From: Prosthecodimorpha staleyi
Lineage (GTDB): Bacteria > Pseudomonadota > Alphaproteobacteria > Rhizobiales > Ancalomicrobiaceae
Assembly: GCF_018729455.1 (NCBI RefSeq)
Contig: NZ_JAHHZF010000001.1
Coordinates: 378,902 to 442,901, forward strand
Direction of reading: 5' to 3'
DNA: 64,000 bases
Below the pieces are notes generated by a model that worked only from the letters and a program-made list of their open reading frames with translations, was not told the DNA's origin and ran no database searches. The position numbers were made by a program, and so were the translations under genes. Positions within the stretch are counted from its first letter, which is position 1. Each line of letters begins with the position of its first letter. Below, in pieces: positions 18,605 through 27,168 of this stretch.

Positions 18605-19099
18605 ATGTTGGCGACCAACGAAAGACATAAGATCGGCTGGGGCGGGCGGGCGGCGAAAGCCGTCACAGGCCTGGCATTGGCTGCCGGACTGGCGGTGAGT
18701 GGATTGGCTGGAGTCGGGTCGGGGCCGGCCGAGGCGGCGGCGGGCCGGCGCGTGCAGGTGACCGGCGAGGTGGTCGACACCTGGTGCGCGGTGACCGGCA
18801 TCATGTTCGCCTACGGCACCGCCCATCACCAATGCGCGGTCTGGTGCGCGATCGGCGGGATCCCGGTCTCGATCAAGGATGCGGCCGGGAATTTCTATCT
18901 GGTGCTGCGCATCGAGGAGGACGAGACCAACGTCGCCGCGCCGCGGCTGGTCACCATCCAGAGCCACGAGGTCACGGTCGACGGCGAACTGGTCGAGCGC
19001 GACGGGGTCAAGTACCTGCTCGTGACCAAGGTCGCCGACGACAAGGGCGTGATCAACCTGACCCACGAAGAATACGGCGTGCAGCCGTTCGGGAACTGA
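18605..19099 (+). CDS. exported protein with clustered cysteines, 164 aa
   Basis: Unknown function. A signal sequence follows a basic N-terminus (about residues 20-48, ending PAEAAA). The mature part starts RRVQVTGEVVDTWC and contains AHHQCAVWCAIGG, giving a possible Cys/His metal or disulfide site. Later strands (HEVTVDGELVERDGVKYLLV) suggest a small beta-barrel (OB-like) fold. ATG 18605 is chosen because GGGGAG lies about 6 bases upstream; the frame could also start at GTG 18581. It is 5 bases before a related gene, which is coupled to a SCO gene, so a role in periplasmic copper or redox handling is inferred from context. Confidence 0.8.
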   Translation: MLATNERHKIGWGGRAAKAVTGLALAAGLAVSGLAGVGSGPAEAAAGRRVQVTGEVVDTWCAVTGIMFAYGTAHHQCAVWCAIGGIPVSIKDAAGNFYLVLRIEEDETNVAAPRLVTIQSHEVTVDGELVERDGVKYLLVTKVADDKGVINLTHEEYGVQPFGN

Positions 19100-19104
19100 A
19101 CGCC

Positions 19105-19668
19105 ATGACCCACGCCGAAACCAGTCTTCGCCGCGCCGCCGCCATGCTCGCCGGCCTCGCGATGCTCGCCGCCCCGCACGGCGCCCGGGCCGCGGAGGCC
19201 TGGGGCATCGAGCACGAGAAGGAGGTCAAGCTCACCGGCAAGGTGGTCGATCTCCTGTGCGCGTTGCGCACCGGCACGGATGCCAAGACCGTGGACGCCA
19301 CGGACTGCCCACCTGATTGCGGCGGCGGGCGACGCCAGCTCGGTCTCCTGACCGGCGCCGGCAAGCTGCACCCGGCCGTGAAGGCGAATGCCGATTTCGC
19401 CGGCGCGACGGCCGATCTCGCTCCCTATTGCGGTCGGACCGTCGAGGTCGACGGCCTGCTGATCGCCAATCCGGCCGCAACGCTGCTGATGGTCCAGGCG
19501 CTGCGCACCGACCCGAAGGCGAGCTTCGTCAAGGCCGACCGTTTCCTGGCCGAATGGGCGCGTCAGAACGGCAAGGCCGAGGAGTGGTTCCGCGCCGACC
19601 CGAAGGTCAAGGCGGTCATCGCGGCCGACGGCGTGTTCGGAATTCGCGGCCTGGAGCCGAAACCATGA
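19105..19668 (+). CDS. exported Cys-containing protein related to the preceding gene, 187 aa
   Basis: Signal peptide at about residues 1-30 (AMLAGLAMLAAPHGARAAEA). The mature protein begins KEVKLTGKVVDLLC, which parallels VQVTGEVVDTWC in the previous gene. Next comes a second cysteine cluster (DATDCPPDCGG), then PYCGRTVEVDGLLI, again parallel to the beta strand HEVTVDGELV. I infer two diverged tandem copies of one fold. The C-terminal third (about 140-187) is an extra helical segment. The stop overlaps the ATG of the SCO gene (ATGA), so the pair is translated together. Function unknown. Confidence 0.8.
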   Translation: MTHAETSLRRAAAMLAGLAMLAAPHGARAAEAWGIEHEKEVKLTGKVVDLLCALRTGTDAKTVDATDCPPDCGGGRRQLGLLTGAGKLHPAVKANADFAGATADLAPYCGRTVEVDGLLIANPAATLLMVQALRTDPKASFVKADRFLAEWARQNGKAEEWFRADPKVKAVIAADGVFGIRGLEPKP

Positions 19669-20345
19669 CGCGGCTCGCAACCAGCCGGCGCGCTCTGCTC
19701 GGCGGCGGGCTCGCGCTTCTCGCCGGTTCGGCAGCCCGTGCGCATGGCCCGGATCCCCATCCGACCGCCGCCGGCGTCATGCCGACCTCCGTTGCGACGC
19801 CGGGTGCCGATCCGCTGGCCGGACGCTTCGGCGGCCCGTTCAAGCTGGTCGCCCATGACGGCCGACGCCTGTCGGACGCCGATTTCCGCGGGCGGTTCAT
19901 GCTGGTCTATTTCGGCTACACCACCTGCGACGACCTCTGCCCGCTCGATCTGGCGGTGATCGAGGCGGCGCTGAAAGAACTCGGTCCGGCCGCCGACATC
20001 GTCCAGCCGCTGTTCATCACCGTCGACCCGACCCGCGACACCGTGCCGGTGATGGCCGCCTATGTGGCGAATTTCCACCCGCGCCTGATCGGCCTGACCG
20101 GCAGCGAACCGGAGATCGCCGCGGTCGCCCGCGCCTACAAGGTGCACCGGCGCAAGGTGCGTCCGGCTGCCGGGATTCAGGGGGGCGGCATCCAGGGGGG
20201 CAGTGGGCCGGACGCCTATATCGTCGATCACGGCTCGCTGACCTACCTGATGGGTCCGGACGGCCAGTTCCGCACCCTGGTGCCGCACAAGACCGAAGCC
20301 GCCGCCATGGCGATGGTGCTGCGGCGCTATCTCCCGGCCTCCTAA
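19665..20345 (+). CDS. SCO1/SenC family protein, 226 aa
   Basis: Periplasmic thioredoxin-fold protein of the SCO family, which in other bacteria delivers copper to the CuA site of cytochrome oxidase or acts as a thiol reductant. It has an N-terminal twin-Arg-like signal (TSRRALLGGGLALLAGSAARA). The metal ligands are present: Cys88 and Cys92 in TTCDDLCPLDL and His189 in IVDHGSLTYLMGPDG. A Gly-rich repeat (IQGGGIQGG, residues 171-179) is inserted shortly before the His. No oxidase subunit is encoded in the window. The start overlaps the upstream gene stop. Confidence 0.92.
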   Translation: MTRLATSRRALLGGGLALLAGSAARAHGPDPHPTAAGVMPTSVATPGADPLAGRFGGPFKLVAHDGRRLSDADFRGRFMLVYFGYTTCDDLCPLDLAVIEAALKELGPAADIVQPLFITVDPTRDTVPVMAAYVANFHPRLIGLTGSEPEIAAVARAYKVHRRKVRPAAGIQGGGIQGGSGPDAYIVDHGSLTYLMGPDGQFRTLVPHKTEAAAMAMVLRRYLPAS

Positions 20346-20478
20346 GCGGCGGAGCATGCCTCGGGGTCGCCCGACCGGGATCGACGCCGCGACAGGCCGA
20401 TCCCGGTGCGACGCCCGGCCGCTGCATCCGAGACGGGGCCCCGGGCGTATCTCTCGCAGACACGAGGGAGGATTGCCC

Positions 20479-21063
20479 GTGACGATGCGTTTCGATCGCC
20501 CCGCCCGACGGACGGCCGCCGGCGCCCGGTTCGCCGGTGTCGCCCGTTTCGTCCCGGTCGCTCTTGCCCTGGCCGCGCTGACGGTCGGGAGCCGCCCGGC
20601 CCGGGCCGAGACCTGCTTCCGGCAATGCGTTTCCGAACAGGTCACCTCGTCGGACATGACCGACGACCAGATCCGCTTCCGGATGAAGGGGTGCCGGGAT
20701 ACCTGCGAGGCCGCGCAACGCGAGGCGCTGGCCGCCAGCGGAACCGCGGCGCGCATCGCGCAGTGCCGGCCGGAACCGGTCAGCCGGGACGAGTTCCGTG
20801 CGATCCGCGGCGCCAGCCCGTCCTACGTGGTCCAGTCCAACGCCTTCACCTGGGACGTGAAGAATCCCCTGCCCGGCAAGGTCATCCGGGAGGTCGAGAT
20901 CGTCGCACAGACCATGGATCTCCGCGACACCGTCATGATCGCCACCGGGCTGGTGATGCCCGGCGACAGCCAGACCGTGCTGGCGACCGGCTTTTTCGAC
21001 GGCTACCCGAATGCGCGCTACGCGACCCGGGTCAGCGCCATTTACGCCTGCGCGATCGAATAG
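20479..21063 (+). CDS. exported hypothetical protein with paired CxxxC motifs, 194 aa
   Basis: Unknown function. The signal peptide ends near ARAET. The mature N-terminus has two CxxxC motifs (ETCFRQC and KGCRDTC) spaced about 25 residues apart in a helical region, which could form a helical hairpin held by disulfides. The C-terminal half looks beta-rich (YVVQSNAFTWDVKNPLPGK). GTG 20479 is chosen over ATG 20485 because GGGAGG lies exactly 7 bases upstream. It follows the SCO gene by 133 bases on the same strand. Confidence 0.75.
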   Translation: MTMRFDRPARRTAAGARFAGVARFVPVALALAALTVGSRPARAETCFRQCVSEQVTSSDMTDDQIRFRMKGCRDTCEAAQREALAASGTAARIAQCRPEPVSRDEFRAIRGASPSYVVQSNAFTWDVKNPLPGKVIREVEIVAQTMDLRDTVMIATGLVMPGDSQTVLATGFFDGYPNARYATRVSAIYACAIE

Positions 21064-21156
21064 CGGTTCGATCGCGATGGACGAGGTCCGTCGGCCCCGA
21101 TCGGTCGGAGCGCGTGCGCTCGACCCACGCGGCCCGACCGACAACCCGGGCGACGA

Positions 21157-21567
21157 TCAAAGCCCGGACTGGCGCGCGGGCGCCTTGGCTTGCGTCTGGA
21201 CCGCGACCGTTTCGGCGGCAGCGCCGCAGGTGATGGTCGCAGCCGCCTCCTCGCTCTCGATCACGGTCTGGGCTTGAGCGGCCAGGACCGCGCGGAACCG
21301 CGCGGCCGTCGTCACGCGGTCCCGACCATCTACGTCGACCGTTTCGGCCAGCATCACCGTCAGGGCACAGGCACCGCGTTCGGCGGCGAAATGCCCGACC
21401 GCATGCTTGGAGCCGAGTTTCAGCGAAAAGGCCTGGTGGGGACGATAGAGTTCGGCCCCGGCCGCGGTCGTTTCGACCGGCTGCGGCGGCACCGGCCGCG
21501 CCTCGGAAAACCCGATGGCGGCGAGCAGGACGGCGGCGAGACCGAGGGCGGCGATCGGCTTGTTCAT
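21157..21567 (-). CDS. exported hypothetical protein, 136 aa
   Basis: Unknown function. An N-terminal signal peptide (MNKPIAALGLAAVLLAAIGF, cleavage near SEA) is followed by a proline-rich stretch and a mature domain with two cysteines (ERGACALTVML and TITCGAAAE). A Gln/Ala-rich tail ends the protein. ATG 21565-21567 has a GGGAGA tract about 7 bases upstream, better than the more distal start at 21603. It is convergent with the CxxxC gene. Confidence 0.7.
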   Translation of the reverse strand: MNKPIAALGLAAVLLAAIGFSEARPVPPQPVETTAAGAELYRPHQAFSLKLGSKHAVGHFAAERGACALTVMLAETVDVDGRDRVTTAARFRAVLAAQAQTVIESEEAAATITCGAAAETVAVQTQAKAPARQSGL

Positions 21568-21678
21568 CGAAGATTCTCCCGTCGTTTGAATGGCCACCAC
21601 CATGCAGTCGGTGCGTTTCAGTTATATTTCGCGATGCAGCAATTGTGTTTCGCAGTGCGAAATGTCACCGAAACGCCG

Positions 21679-21810
21679 TCATGGCGCGGCGTCGGCGAGC
21701 ATCGCTGCCGGCCGGAGCGCCGTCCTGCCGTCGGTGCGGGCCTGTCCGATCGAGACGACGGCGGCGACCGTCATGGTGGCGAAAAGCAGGGTCGTGAAGA
21801 TGGGCTTCAT
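21679..21810 (-). CDS. possible 43-residue exported peptide
   Basis: Short frame beginning MKPIFTTLLFATMTVAAVVS followed by IGQARTDGRTALRP and ending in AAP. The first 24 residues have the composition and AxA-like end of a signal peptide, leaving a mature peptide of about 20 residues. There is only a weak GGGA element upstream of ATG 21808-21810. It is in the 440-base gap between two exported proteins and on the same strand as the gene at 21157. The rest of the gap (21568-21678 and 21811-22007) shows no other gene. Confidence 0.45.
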   Translation of the reverse strand: MKPIFTTLLFATMTVAAVVSIGQARTDGRTALRPAAMLADAAP

Positions 21811-22007
21811 GGCGGTCAAATCCCGAAGTCGTTTATGACATTCGGTATCCGGCCCAGGCTGGATGCCGCCTGACCGCAGCGTTCAAGCGCGGTTCACCGG
21901 ACCGGTCATGTCCGCAGCAAAGGATTGACCGCAACGACCTTGCGGTCATATCCACGCATAGTGCTTCCGCGCGGCGCCATCGGGCGGCCGGATCACAAGG
22001 GAACGCA

Positions 22008-23600
22008 ATGGACCTGACTCGCCGCTTCTTTCTGCTCGGTACCACCGCCTTGGGGCTTCTGGCCGCCGAAGAAGCGCTGGCGGCCTCGCGGCGGCGCAGC
22101 CAGGGGCGCCGGTCGTCGCCGTCACGCTCCCGGCGCGGCCGCGGCGGCAAGGCCGAGAAGACGGCGACGGCACCCGAGCCGCCGAAGAAGCCGGCCGGCC
22201 AGGCGCTGCGCATCCCCGAACTGGTCACGCTGAAGGACGGCGAGGCCTACACGCTGACCGTCAAACGCGGCGAAGCCACCTTCATGCCTGACAAGCCGGT
22301 GCCGGTGACCGGCTACAATGGCGGCTATCTCGGGCCGGCGTTCAAATTCGTGCGCGGCACGGCGCCGATCCTTCGGCTGGTCAATGAACTCGACCGGGCC
22401 ACCAATGTGCATTGGCACGGGTTGATTGCGCCAGGCGCGGCGGGCGGCGGCCCCCTGCCGGTCCTCGAGCCGGGGGCGACTGCGGATATCCGCATGATCG
22501 TCGACCAGAATGCGGCGACGCTCTGGTACCACGCACAGATGCCCGGCTGGCAGGCCATCGACCTCACCGCCGGGCTCGCCGGCTTCGCCCTGGTCGAGGA
22601 TCCGGCCGCCGCAAGCCTCGGCCTGCCGTCGGACTGGGGCGTCGACGACATACCGCTCTTGATCCAGGACCGCGAATTCGACGACGCCGGCAACCCGGTC
22701 TATGCCCGCACCACCGATGTGGTCGAGCACGGCTTCCGGGGGCGGCGCATTCTGGTCAACGGCACGCTCGACGCGGTCGCGGCGGTCCCGCAGCGGCTGG
22801 TGCGCCTGCGCATCGTCAACGGCTCGTCGGCGCGGGTCTATCGGGTCTACTTCGCCGACGAGCGGGCGTTCAAGCTGATCGCCACCGACGGCGGCTTTCT
22901 GCCGACACCGGTCGATGCCGATACGGTCGGCATCGCGCCCGGCGAGCGCATCGAGATTCTGGTCGATTTCGCCGACGGGGGCACGGCGCTGATGTCGACG
23001 CCGGACGACCACGAACTGCGCGTCGGCACCCGCACCGTGAAGGTGGCGGACGTGCTCACCGCCCCGTTCCGCATCTGCGCCTTCCACACCGAGCGTGACG
23101 GCAAGCCGAGCGCCAAGGTCCCGGCGAAGCTTGCCCCGGCCGCGGTGACCGACCCGGCGAGCGCCGTGCGGCGCCGGCGCTTCGTGCTCCAGCTCGGCGG
23201 CGCGGTCGCGCTCTCCGCCTCCTCGGCCCACAGCGCCGCCGCCGGTTCGGAGGCTGCGCCGGAGGAGATGCCGGTGATGGCGATCAACGGCAAGACCTAC
23301 GATCCGACCCGGATCGACGAGGAGGTCGCGCTCGGGACGACCGAGATCTGGGACATCGTCGCGCCCGAAATGTCCTATCCGTTCCATCTCCAGGGTGCGC
23401 AATTCCGCGTCCTGTCGGAAGACGGCGGCATCCCGAAGATCTGGAACCGGGGCGTCAAGGATACCGTTCTGGTGGAGAACTCCACTTCGCTGCTGGTAAC
23501 CTTCACCAAGCCGGCTGGACGCGAGGCGCCGTACCTCTATCATTGCCAGATCCTCGAACATGCCGATGCCGGCATGATCGGAACCTTCACGGTGACCTGA
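22008..23600 (+). CDS. FtsP/SufI-like multicopper oxidase-fold protein with a degenerate copper site, 530 aa
   Basis: Exported three-cupredoxin protein with a twin-arginine-type signal (TRRFFLLGTTALGLLAA) and an Arg/Ser-rich linker (28-50). Sequence blocks such as QNAATLWYHA, GVDDIPLLIQD and LAPGER-like ERIEILVD resemble SufI/FtsP, the division-linked copper-free member. Copper motifs are only half kept. HWHG (135-138) is intact. WYHAQ (173-177) has lost the second His. YPFHLQ (457-462) replaces HPFHIH. HCQILEH (512-518) replaces HCHILEH but keeps the T1 Cys513 and His518. The T1 His and several T2/T3 ligands of CueO are therefore absent, so oxidase activity is doubtful. It is followed by a convergent cytochrome c gene. 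Confidence 0.88.
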   Translation: MDLTRRFFLLGTTALGLLAAEEALAASRRRSQGRRSSPSRSRRGRGGKAEKTATAPEPPKKPAGQALRIPELVTLKDGEAYTLTVKRGEATFMPDKPVPVTGYNGGYLGPAFKFVRGTAPILRLVNELDRATNVHWHGLIAPGAAGGGPLPVLEPGATADIRMIVDQNAATLWYHAQMPGWQAIDLTAGLAGFALVEDPAAASLGLPSDWGVDDIPLLIQDREFDDAGNPVYARTTDVVEHGFRGRRILVNGTLDAVAAVPQRLVRLRIVNGSSARVYRVYFADERAFKLIATDGGFLPTPVDADTVGIAPGERIEILVDFADGGTALMSTPDDHELRVGTRTVKVADVLTAPFRICAFHTERDGKPSAKVPAKLAPAAVTDPASAVRRRRFVLQLGGAVALSASSAHSAAAGSEAAPEEMPVMAINGKTYDPTRIDEEVALGTTEIWDIVAPEMSYPFHLQGAQFRVLSEDGGIPKIWNRGVKDTVLVENSTSLLVTFTKPAGREAPYLYHCQILEHADAGMIGTFTVT

Positions 23601-23687
23601 GCGCCGACCGGCCGCAGCCCGATGCCGGCCGGTCGTGCGGCCCGGCATCCCCGGCGGCGGATCGCTCTGCCGATCAGGACCGGGTTG

Positions 23688-24023
23688 TCACTTCGCGACC
23701 TGGATGGTCTTCAGCCAGGCCAGGAAGGCGCCGACATCCTCCGGCGACATGCGCACCTGCGGCATCGCCGGGTGGCCGACCAGGATGCCCTCGGCCAACG
23801 CCTCCTCGAGATCCTCGACCGGATACTTCTGCCCGAGCGTCCGGAAGGCGGGCGCGGCCGCAACCGGGCTCGTGCCCTGCTTGGCGATCGAATGGCACGG
23901 CGCGCAGGCCGCCTCGGCGATCTCGCGCCCCCGCGCCTCCCGCTCCTGGGCCGGCGCGACGGCGGACAGCAGGGTGCCGGCCAGGAATGCGGTGGCGGCC
24001 GTGCCCAAGACGAAGCGGTTCAT
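23688..24023 (-). CDS. small periplasmic c-type cytochrome, 111 aa
   Basis: Class I cytochrome c for electron transfer in the periplasm. A signal peptide covers about 1-26 (ending APAQ). The haem motif is CAPCH at 40-44. Met in PAMPQVRM (around residues 91-96) is the likely sixth ligand. The C-terminal helix DVGAFLAWLKTIQ is standard. ATG 24021-24023 with GAGGG upstream is chosen. It lies 102 bases after coxE on the same strand and is convergent with the multicopper-oxidase-like gene, so it may be its partner or a chance neighbour. Confidence 0.92.
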   Translation of the reverse strand: MNRFVLGTAATAFLAGTLLSAVAPAQEREARGREIAEAACAPCHSIAKQGTSPVAAAPAFRTLGQKYPVEDLEEALAEGILVGHPAMPQVRMSPEDVGAFLAWLKTIQVAK

Positions 24024-24125
24024 GATGCCCTCACAGTTGGACCCGACTCGCGACGGCTCTGCCGCCGCCGAGCGGCATCGGCTGATGAGCTTCGCATGTG
24101 TCCGAATCGCGGCCATTGAGCCGGA

Positions 24126-25439
24126 TCAAAGGCTCCGGCCGCGATCGCTGCCGTAGAAGTCCTGCGCGGCGACGCGCCCCGGTTCCGGGCCGCGCCCGGC
24201 GGCAAGCCAGCGGCGCGGATCGGACGGCGCCAGGCCACGGTTCTCGCCCGCGATCGCGCGGCAGAGTTCGCCGATCGAATCCAGATTGTGCACGGCGCGG
24301 AACTCGTCGACATGCGGCAGCATCTGGCGGATGCCGCGGGCGCGCGCCTCGAAGCCGTCGAAGCGCAGGAGCGGATTGAGCCAGACCAGCCGCCGCGCCG
24401 ATTTCGCCAGCCGTTCGGTCTCCCGCCCGAGATCCTCGTCGGTGTCGCGCTCCAGCCCGTCGGTGATCAGGAGCACGATCGGGCCGCCGGCCATGACCCG
24501 GCGCGACCAGAGCCGGTTGAAGTCGCCGAGCGCGGTGGCGATCCGCGTGCCGCCGGACCAGTCGGCGACCGAGGCGGAGGCCGCCGCCAGCGCCTCGTCG
24601 GGGTCCTTCATGCGCAACTGCCGGGTGACGTTGGTGAGCCGCGTCCCGAACAGGAAGATCGAGATGCGTCGCCGCTTTTCGGCGAGCGCATGCAGGAAAT
24701 GCAGGAAGATGCGGCTGTACTGGCTCATCGAGCCGGAAATGTCGAGCAGCGCCACGATCGGCGGATGGACCTCCTTCGGCCGCCGGTAGCGCAGCGCGAT
24801 CATGCCGCCGCCGGTCCTGAGCGAGGCGCGCAGCGTCCGGCGCGGGTCGATCAGGCGCCCGCGCGGGGCGCCGACCAGACGGCGCGTGGCGACCGTGTCG
24901 AGCGGCAGGACGAGCCGCTTCAGCGCCTCGCGCGCCGCATCGATCTCGCTGGCGCTCATCTGCGCGAAATCCTTGCGCTGCAGGATCTCGCGGTCCGAGA
25001 CGGTGAAACGGGCGTCGACCTCGATCTGCGGCTGCTCGACGACCTTGTCGGGCTCGCGCGCCGACTGCATCGCCGCGGCGACGCGGCTCGCCGCTGCCTT
25101 GGGCGGGGCCGGCGGCTGCGACGGCAGCGCGACCGGCGACAGCATGGCGAGCATCTTCTCGACCAGCCCGCGATTGCGCCAGAAGATGCGGAAGGCCTCG
25201 TCGAAGATCACCCGCTGCTCGCGCCGGCTCACGAAGACGGCGTGCAGGGTCCAGTAGAAATCCTCGCGCGTGCCGATCCCGGCCGCCTCGACCGCCCGGA
25301 TCGCATCGACCACCGCGGCCGGCCCGACCGGCATCCCCGCCGCCCTGAGCGTGCGCGCAAAATAGACGATGTTCTCGGCCAGCCGGCCGCCGGGACGGGC
25401 TTCGGCGGAAGTCGCAACGGCAGAAGGATCAAGCGCCAT
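24126..25439 (-). CDS. CoxE-like protein with a VWA domain, 437 aa
   Basis: Von Willebrand factor A-domain protein of the CoxE family, which works with MoxR-type AAA+ ATPases in maturation of metalloenzymes or assembly of complexes. An N-terminal helical region (GRLAENIVYFARTLRAAG) precedes the VWA domain. The metal-ion-dependent adhesion site is intact: DISGSMS, with a downstream Thr (WSGGTRIA) and Asp (ITDGLERD). ATG 25437-25439 is preferred over 25481 because it leaves only an 11-bp overlap with the upstream toxin gene. The partner moxR is 618 bases upstream, separated by a toxin-antitoxin pair. Confidence 0.92.
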   Translation of the reverse strand: MALDPSAVATSAEARPGGRLAENIVYFARTLRAAGMPVGPAAVVDAIRAVEAAGIGTREDFYWTLHAVFVSRREQRVIFDEAFRIFWRNRGLVEKMLAMLSPVALPSQPPAPPKAAASRVAAAMQSAREPDKVVEQPQIEVDARFTVSDREILQRKDFAQMSASEIDAAREALKRLVLPLDTVATRRLVGAPRGRLIDPRRTLRASLRTGGGMIALRYRRPKEVHPPIVALLDISGSMSQYSRIFLHFLHALAEKRRRISIFLFGTRLTNVTRQLRMKDPDEALAAASASVADWSGGTRIATALGDFNRLWSRRVMAGGPIVLLITDGLERDTDEDLGRETERLAKSARRLVWLNPLLRFDGFEARARGIRQMLPHVDEFRAVHNLDSIGELCRAIAGENRGLAPSDPRRWLAAGRGPEPGRVAAQDFYGSDRGRSL

Positions 25440-25758
25440 CGGGATCGTCGTCTCCGGCTCGAATCGCGGTCGGTTCGGCATTCAGATAGGCGCTCAGAAC
25501 GCGCACGATCACGAGCCGATGGGGATCGTAGCGATGGATGATGATGTACCGGCCGAAGGGCAGGCTTCGATAGCCCGGCCCGATATCGGGTCGCGGCCGG
25601 CCGACCTCCGTCGCACGCGCTGCCATGCGGTAGCATCGGGCCAGGACCCCGGCGATGAAATCCTCCGCCAGCGCCTTGCTGTGGCTGCGCCTGGCAATGA
25701 AGCGCATGATCCGGCGCAGATCACCCCGGGCGTGCAGAGTGAAGACGACCGCACGCAC
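25429..25758 (-). CDS. parE: RelE/ParE superfamily toxin, 109 aa
   Basis: Probable type II toxin. The ParE/RelE fold signature is seen in VVFTLHARGDLRRIMRFIA at the N-terminus (helix 1-2), then RMAARATEVGRPRPDIGPGYRSLPFGRYIIIHRYD and the C-terminal strand LVIVRVLSAYLN. This matches ParE-type gyrase inhibitors more than RelE mRNA interferases. The start is GTG at 25756-25758, immediately after the antitoxin TAG, so the two are coupled. The end overlaps the coxE start by 11 bases. Ten or so residues at the C-terminus are Asp-rich. Confidence 0.85.
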   Translation of the reverse strand: MRAVVFTLHARGDLRRIMRFIARRSHSKALAEDFIAGVLARCYRMAARATEVGRPRPDIGPGYRSLPFGRYIIIHRYDPHRLVIVRVLSAYLNAEPTAIRAGDDDPDGA

Positions 25759-26004
25759 CTATTCGACATCCAGATCCTCGAGCCAAGTCTTGCTTTCCGC
25801 CAGCAGGTCCTCGGCCGACACGAACCCGCCGGCCATTTCGGCTTCGCGGACCAAAGCGCGCAAGTCCATTTCGCCCAGCGCCGTCCGGCGCAGAACCGAG
25901 AAGGCGGCGTCGAACACGGCTTGCACGTCCGGAAACCGGCCGGCATCGACCAGTTCCTCGGCGATGAACTCCCATTTCGGGTCGATCTGCACCGACATGT
26001 CCAT
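25759..26004 (-). CDS. parD: ParD-like antitoxin / type II TA antitoxin, 81 aa
   Basis: Probable antitoxin that binds the adjacent ParE-like toxin and represses its own operon through an N-terminal ribbon-helix-helix domain. The sequence has the ParD pattern: short beta strand (MSVQIDPKWEFIAEELV), then VQAVFDAAFSVLRRTA, and an acidic C-terminal toxin-binding segment (ESKTWLEDLDVE). The start at 26004 (MDMSV) is used; the second Met at 25998 is equally possible. It lies 53 bases after the moxR stop and directly adjoins the toxin. Confidence 0.82.
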   Translation of the reverse strand: MDMSVQIDPKWEFIAEELVDAGRFPDVQAVFDAAFSVLRRTALGEMDLRALVREAEMAGGFVSAEDLLAESKTWLEDLDVE

Positions 26005-26057
26005 TCTCCCTCGGCCGTCCGAAGGCTACCACGCCGACCGTCGCCTCGCGACCGCCG

Positions 26058-26984
<927 letters not shown>

Positions 26985-27168
26985 GGCGCGGTTCCTCGCA
27001 GTTGGACCGATCGGTCGGCATGGAGCCACCTGGAACCGCCGGTTCTTGCTTCTTTCAGTAGCCCGCCGGCCCGGCTCCGGCAAATGCTCCGGCCTTCTCC
27101 CTTTTGACGAGACGGCTCTTAAACCGAAGCCCCGCCTCGTCTATCGTCCGCCCGATTGGGGGGCGATC

